NCBI RefSeq assembly: GCF_003846175.1
Contig: NZ_ML123050.1
Coordinates: 293,379-357,378 of the forward strand
Direction: 5' to 3'
Length of the DNA: 64,000 nucleotides
From: Streptomyces sp. ADI95-17
Lineage (GTDB): Bacteria; Actinomycetota; Actinomycetes; Streptomycetales; Streptomycetaceae
Shown here: one piece after another, positions 62,377-64,000 of the stretch
How positions within the stretch are numbered: the first letter of the stretch is position 1
Layout of the letters: each line of letters begins with the position of its first letter
The notes under the pieces: model-generated
The model's database searches: none
Told to the model about the DNA's origin: nothing
The model's input: only the letters and a program-made list of their open reading frames with translations
Made by a program: the position numbers and the translations under genes

Positions 62377-64000
62377 TCACATGAGCGGGGCGGCGAAGGC
62401 GAACGGGCATTCCGGGCCCTCGTGCCGCCAGGGCGGGTCGAGGGCCCGGACCGCGTCCTGGGCCGAGTCGATACCCGGACGGAGCACCCCGTCGGCGCCG
62501 AGGGCCCGCCAGGCCTCGGCCGCGTAGCGCCTGGTCTGTCTGCCCGCCGCGTCGGGCGGCGGAGGTCCGGTGGCGGGGTCCGCCCGGGCCAGTACGCGGT
62601 AGCCGTCCGCCCGCAGCCGGGCGAGCGCCGCCCGCCAGTCCGTGCCGCGGGGGCAGGCCCGTACGACCCCGTGCTGACGGGACGGGGCGGGTGGCCGGCG
62701 GCCGACGATCAGGAGGACGCGGCACACCTTCGCGGTGCCGGAGCGCACGGCGGACAGCGAGGCCACCGCGTGCAGCGCGTCCTCCAGGGACGACACGGTG
62801 TCCTGCCGCCGCAGGGCCGGTGCCCAGTCGGCCAGCGCCCGGGGCAGCTCGGCGGGCGGGCGCGCGACGACCGGGGCCCGCAGCAGCGTGCCTTCCTTGG
62901 CCCAGGTGCTCTCGTAGTCCGTGTGGTCGTAGTGGCCTACGGCTCCGACCCGGACGGCGGTGCCGGTGTGATCCCTGCGGGCCAGGAGGGCGGCGACGTC
63001 CCGTACGAAGGTGAGGCGTTCCTCGGTCTCGGCCAGGTCGGCGCCGCTGAGTTCGACGGTGAACAGCAGATCGAGGCGGGGCGGGCGCACCATCCGGCGG
63101 GGCAGACCGGACAGCAGTCGGGGCACGTCTACGAAGGACTGCTCGGGCGGCCGCTCACTCGCGGGGGCGACGAGGTCCACCTCGCCGGGGCCGCGCAGCA
63201 CGAAGGTGAGCCGTGCCGGTTCCAGCGCCCCGACCTTGAGCCGGTGCACGGTCACGGTCGGGGCGCCGTTGCCGTCCGCGGCCGGGGTCCCGGCGAGGAC
63301 CGGCAGGTGAAGGGGGGTAGTGCCGGTGGCTCCGCCGTACACCGTGACCTCGGCGGTCGCGGTCTCGCCCGGGGCCAGCCGGGAGCCCGCGGGAAAGAGC
63401 ACATGGCTGTGCGGGCGCACGGCGCCGGTGTCCCGGTCGGCGCGGGCCAGAAGCAGTGTGTGATCGGCGAGGAGCGGCAGCGTACGCAGGAGTCGCCGCA
63501 CCCGGTCGGCGGCGAGGCGGCGGGCGGGCGCTTCCCCCGGGTGTCCCGGTTCCACCGACGCGGCGCGGTCCGCGGGCAGTTCGAGGCGCACGGCGTGGTC
63601 CCGGGCCACCACGGCGGCCGCGCGCCGCAGCAGTTCCCAGCCCGGCGCCGGGCGCAGCAGGACGGCCGCGGTCCCCGGGACGGTCGGCAGGCTCAGGGTG
63701 AGCCATTCCCGTACGGCGTCGTCGAACTCCTGGCGGTCCACGGGCGGGAGGGTGCCGTTGCCGCCCGCGAGCTGGAAACGGCGCAGGGTGGCGTCGGCGT
63801 CGAGAGCGGGCACGACCGTGCGCCAGGGGGTGCTGTCCGCGTCGCGGAGGACCGGGATTCCGGCTTCGGTGAAGGTCACCCGGGTCAGGTGGAGCCCGTC
63901 GGGCGCGCACTCCACGAACGACAGCTCCGCGCGGCCGTGCCGGAGCTCGTCGAGCGGTGCGCCGGGTCCGGCCCGCGCGGGCAGGTCGTCGGGGGCGCTC
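62377..64000 (-). CDS. partial large protein with vWA-like region (start beyond window)
   Basis: At least 540 residues; the frame is open to the right edge, so the start is outside. About 290 residues of beta-rich sequence (AGIPVLRDADSTPWRTVVPA, ATAEVTVYGGATGTTPLHLP) come first. A degenerate vWA-like domain follows, RLDLLFTVELSGADLAETEE and RVGAVGHYDHTDYES, with no intact DxSxS MIDAS. The last 100 residues contain ALARLRADGYRVLARADPAT. First visible gene of the long operon, ending 40 nt before the GTPase start. Conflict operons with GTPases and vWA partners have comparable proteins. The family name is uncertain. Confidence 0.75.
   Translation of the reverse strand, partial: SAPDDLPARAGPGAPLDELRHGRAELSFVECAPDGLHLTRVTFTEAGIPVLRDADSTPWRTVVPALDADATLRRFQLAGGNGTLPPVDRQEFDDAVREWLTLSLPTVPGTAAVLLRPAPGWELLRRAAAVVARDHAVRLELPADRAASVEPGHPGEAPARRLAADRVRRLLRTLPLLADHTLLLARADRDTGAVRPHSHVLFPAGSRLAPGETATAEVTVYGGATGTTPLHLPVLAGTPAADGNGAPTVTVHRLKVGALEPARLTFVLRGPGEVDLVAPASERPPEQSFVDVPRLLSGLPRRMVRPPRLDLLFTVELSGADLAETEERLTFVRDVAALLARRDHTGTAVRVGAVGHYDHTDYESTWAKEGTLLRAPVVARPPAELPRALADWAPALRRQDTVSSLEDALHAVASLSAVRSGTAKVCRVLLIVGRRPPAPSRQHGVVRACPRGTDWRAALARLRADGYRVLARADPATGPPPPDAAGRQTRRYAAEAWRALGADGVLRPGIDSAQDAVRALDPPWRHEGPECPFAFAAPLM

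Overview
The window is high-GC actinobacterial DNA, almost certainly a Streptomyces chromosome (probably an accessory or arm region). The evidence is strong G/C bias in third codon positions, GTG and TTG starts behind GGAGG-type ribosome sites, Tat/lipoprotein signals on ABC binding proteins, and typical streptomycete families (LLM flavin oxidoreductases, RpiR, IclR and TetR regulators, I36 inhibitors, CHAT proteins). No rRNA, tRNA or CRISPR array was seen.

Layout. 1-4.1 kb is a mobile-element scar: an IS110-family transposase, a C-terminal scrap of an IS21 IstB helper and a frameshifted IS5-like DDE transposase, interleaved with a PH-domain membrane protein and an APH-fold kinase. 4.3-11.1 kb holds an MFS transporter, a secreted class-C-type serine hydrolase, and a divergent LLM oxidoreductase/TetR pair with two matching palindromic operators. 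11.5-19.0 kb is a peptide-type ABC importer (binding protein, two permeases, two ATPases) with a C45 acyltransferase/hydrolase, divergent from an RpiR regulator. 19.3-25.8 kb contains a NUDIX hydrolase, decayed lspA and lgt copies, an integrase scrap, two proteins sharing one helical domain, an AI-2E transporter and YidD. 26.1-34.5 kb is a carbohydrate locus: BNR_4 propeller enzyme, CUT1 sugar importer, FAD oxidoreductase and an IclR regulator, tied together by a shared TTGCACAAT-type motif upstream of all four transcription units.

35.4-44.6 kb mixes single genes (erythromycin esterase family, APH(6)-like kinase, SRPBCC, I36 inhibitor, LysR, cupin, nitrilase) with gene fragments (FAD monooxygenase, LysR, isochorismatase).

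44.9-64.0 kb is the most striking part. It is a dense set of signalling and conflict-type genes: SUKH (SMI1/KNR4), a CHAT-protease-like protein, and a divergent coiled-coil protein. Next to them runs a long minus-strand operon: partial vWA-like protein, TRAFAC-type GTPase, large GTPase-associated protein, Hsp70/actin-fold ATPase, exported vWA protein, radical-SAM activase, coiled-coil protein and double-AAA+ ATPase. Most junctions in it are 4-nt ATGA/GTGA overlaps, so the products are likely made in fixed proportions. It fits the NTP-dependent conflict/defence systems predicted by comparative genomics, but this exact gene set is not one I can name. The operon runs off the right end of the window.

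Between the operons, fragments of dead genes suggest repeated insertion and decay.
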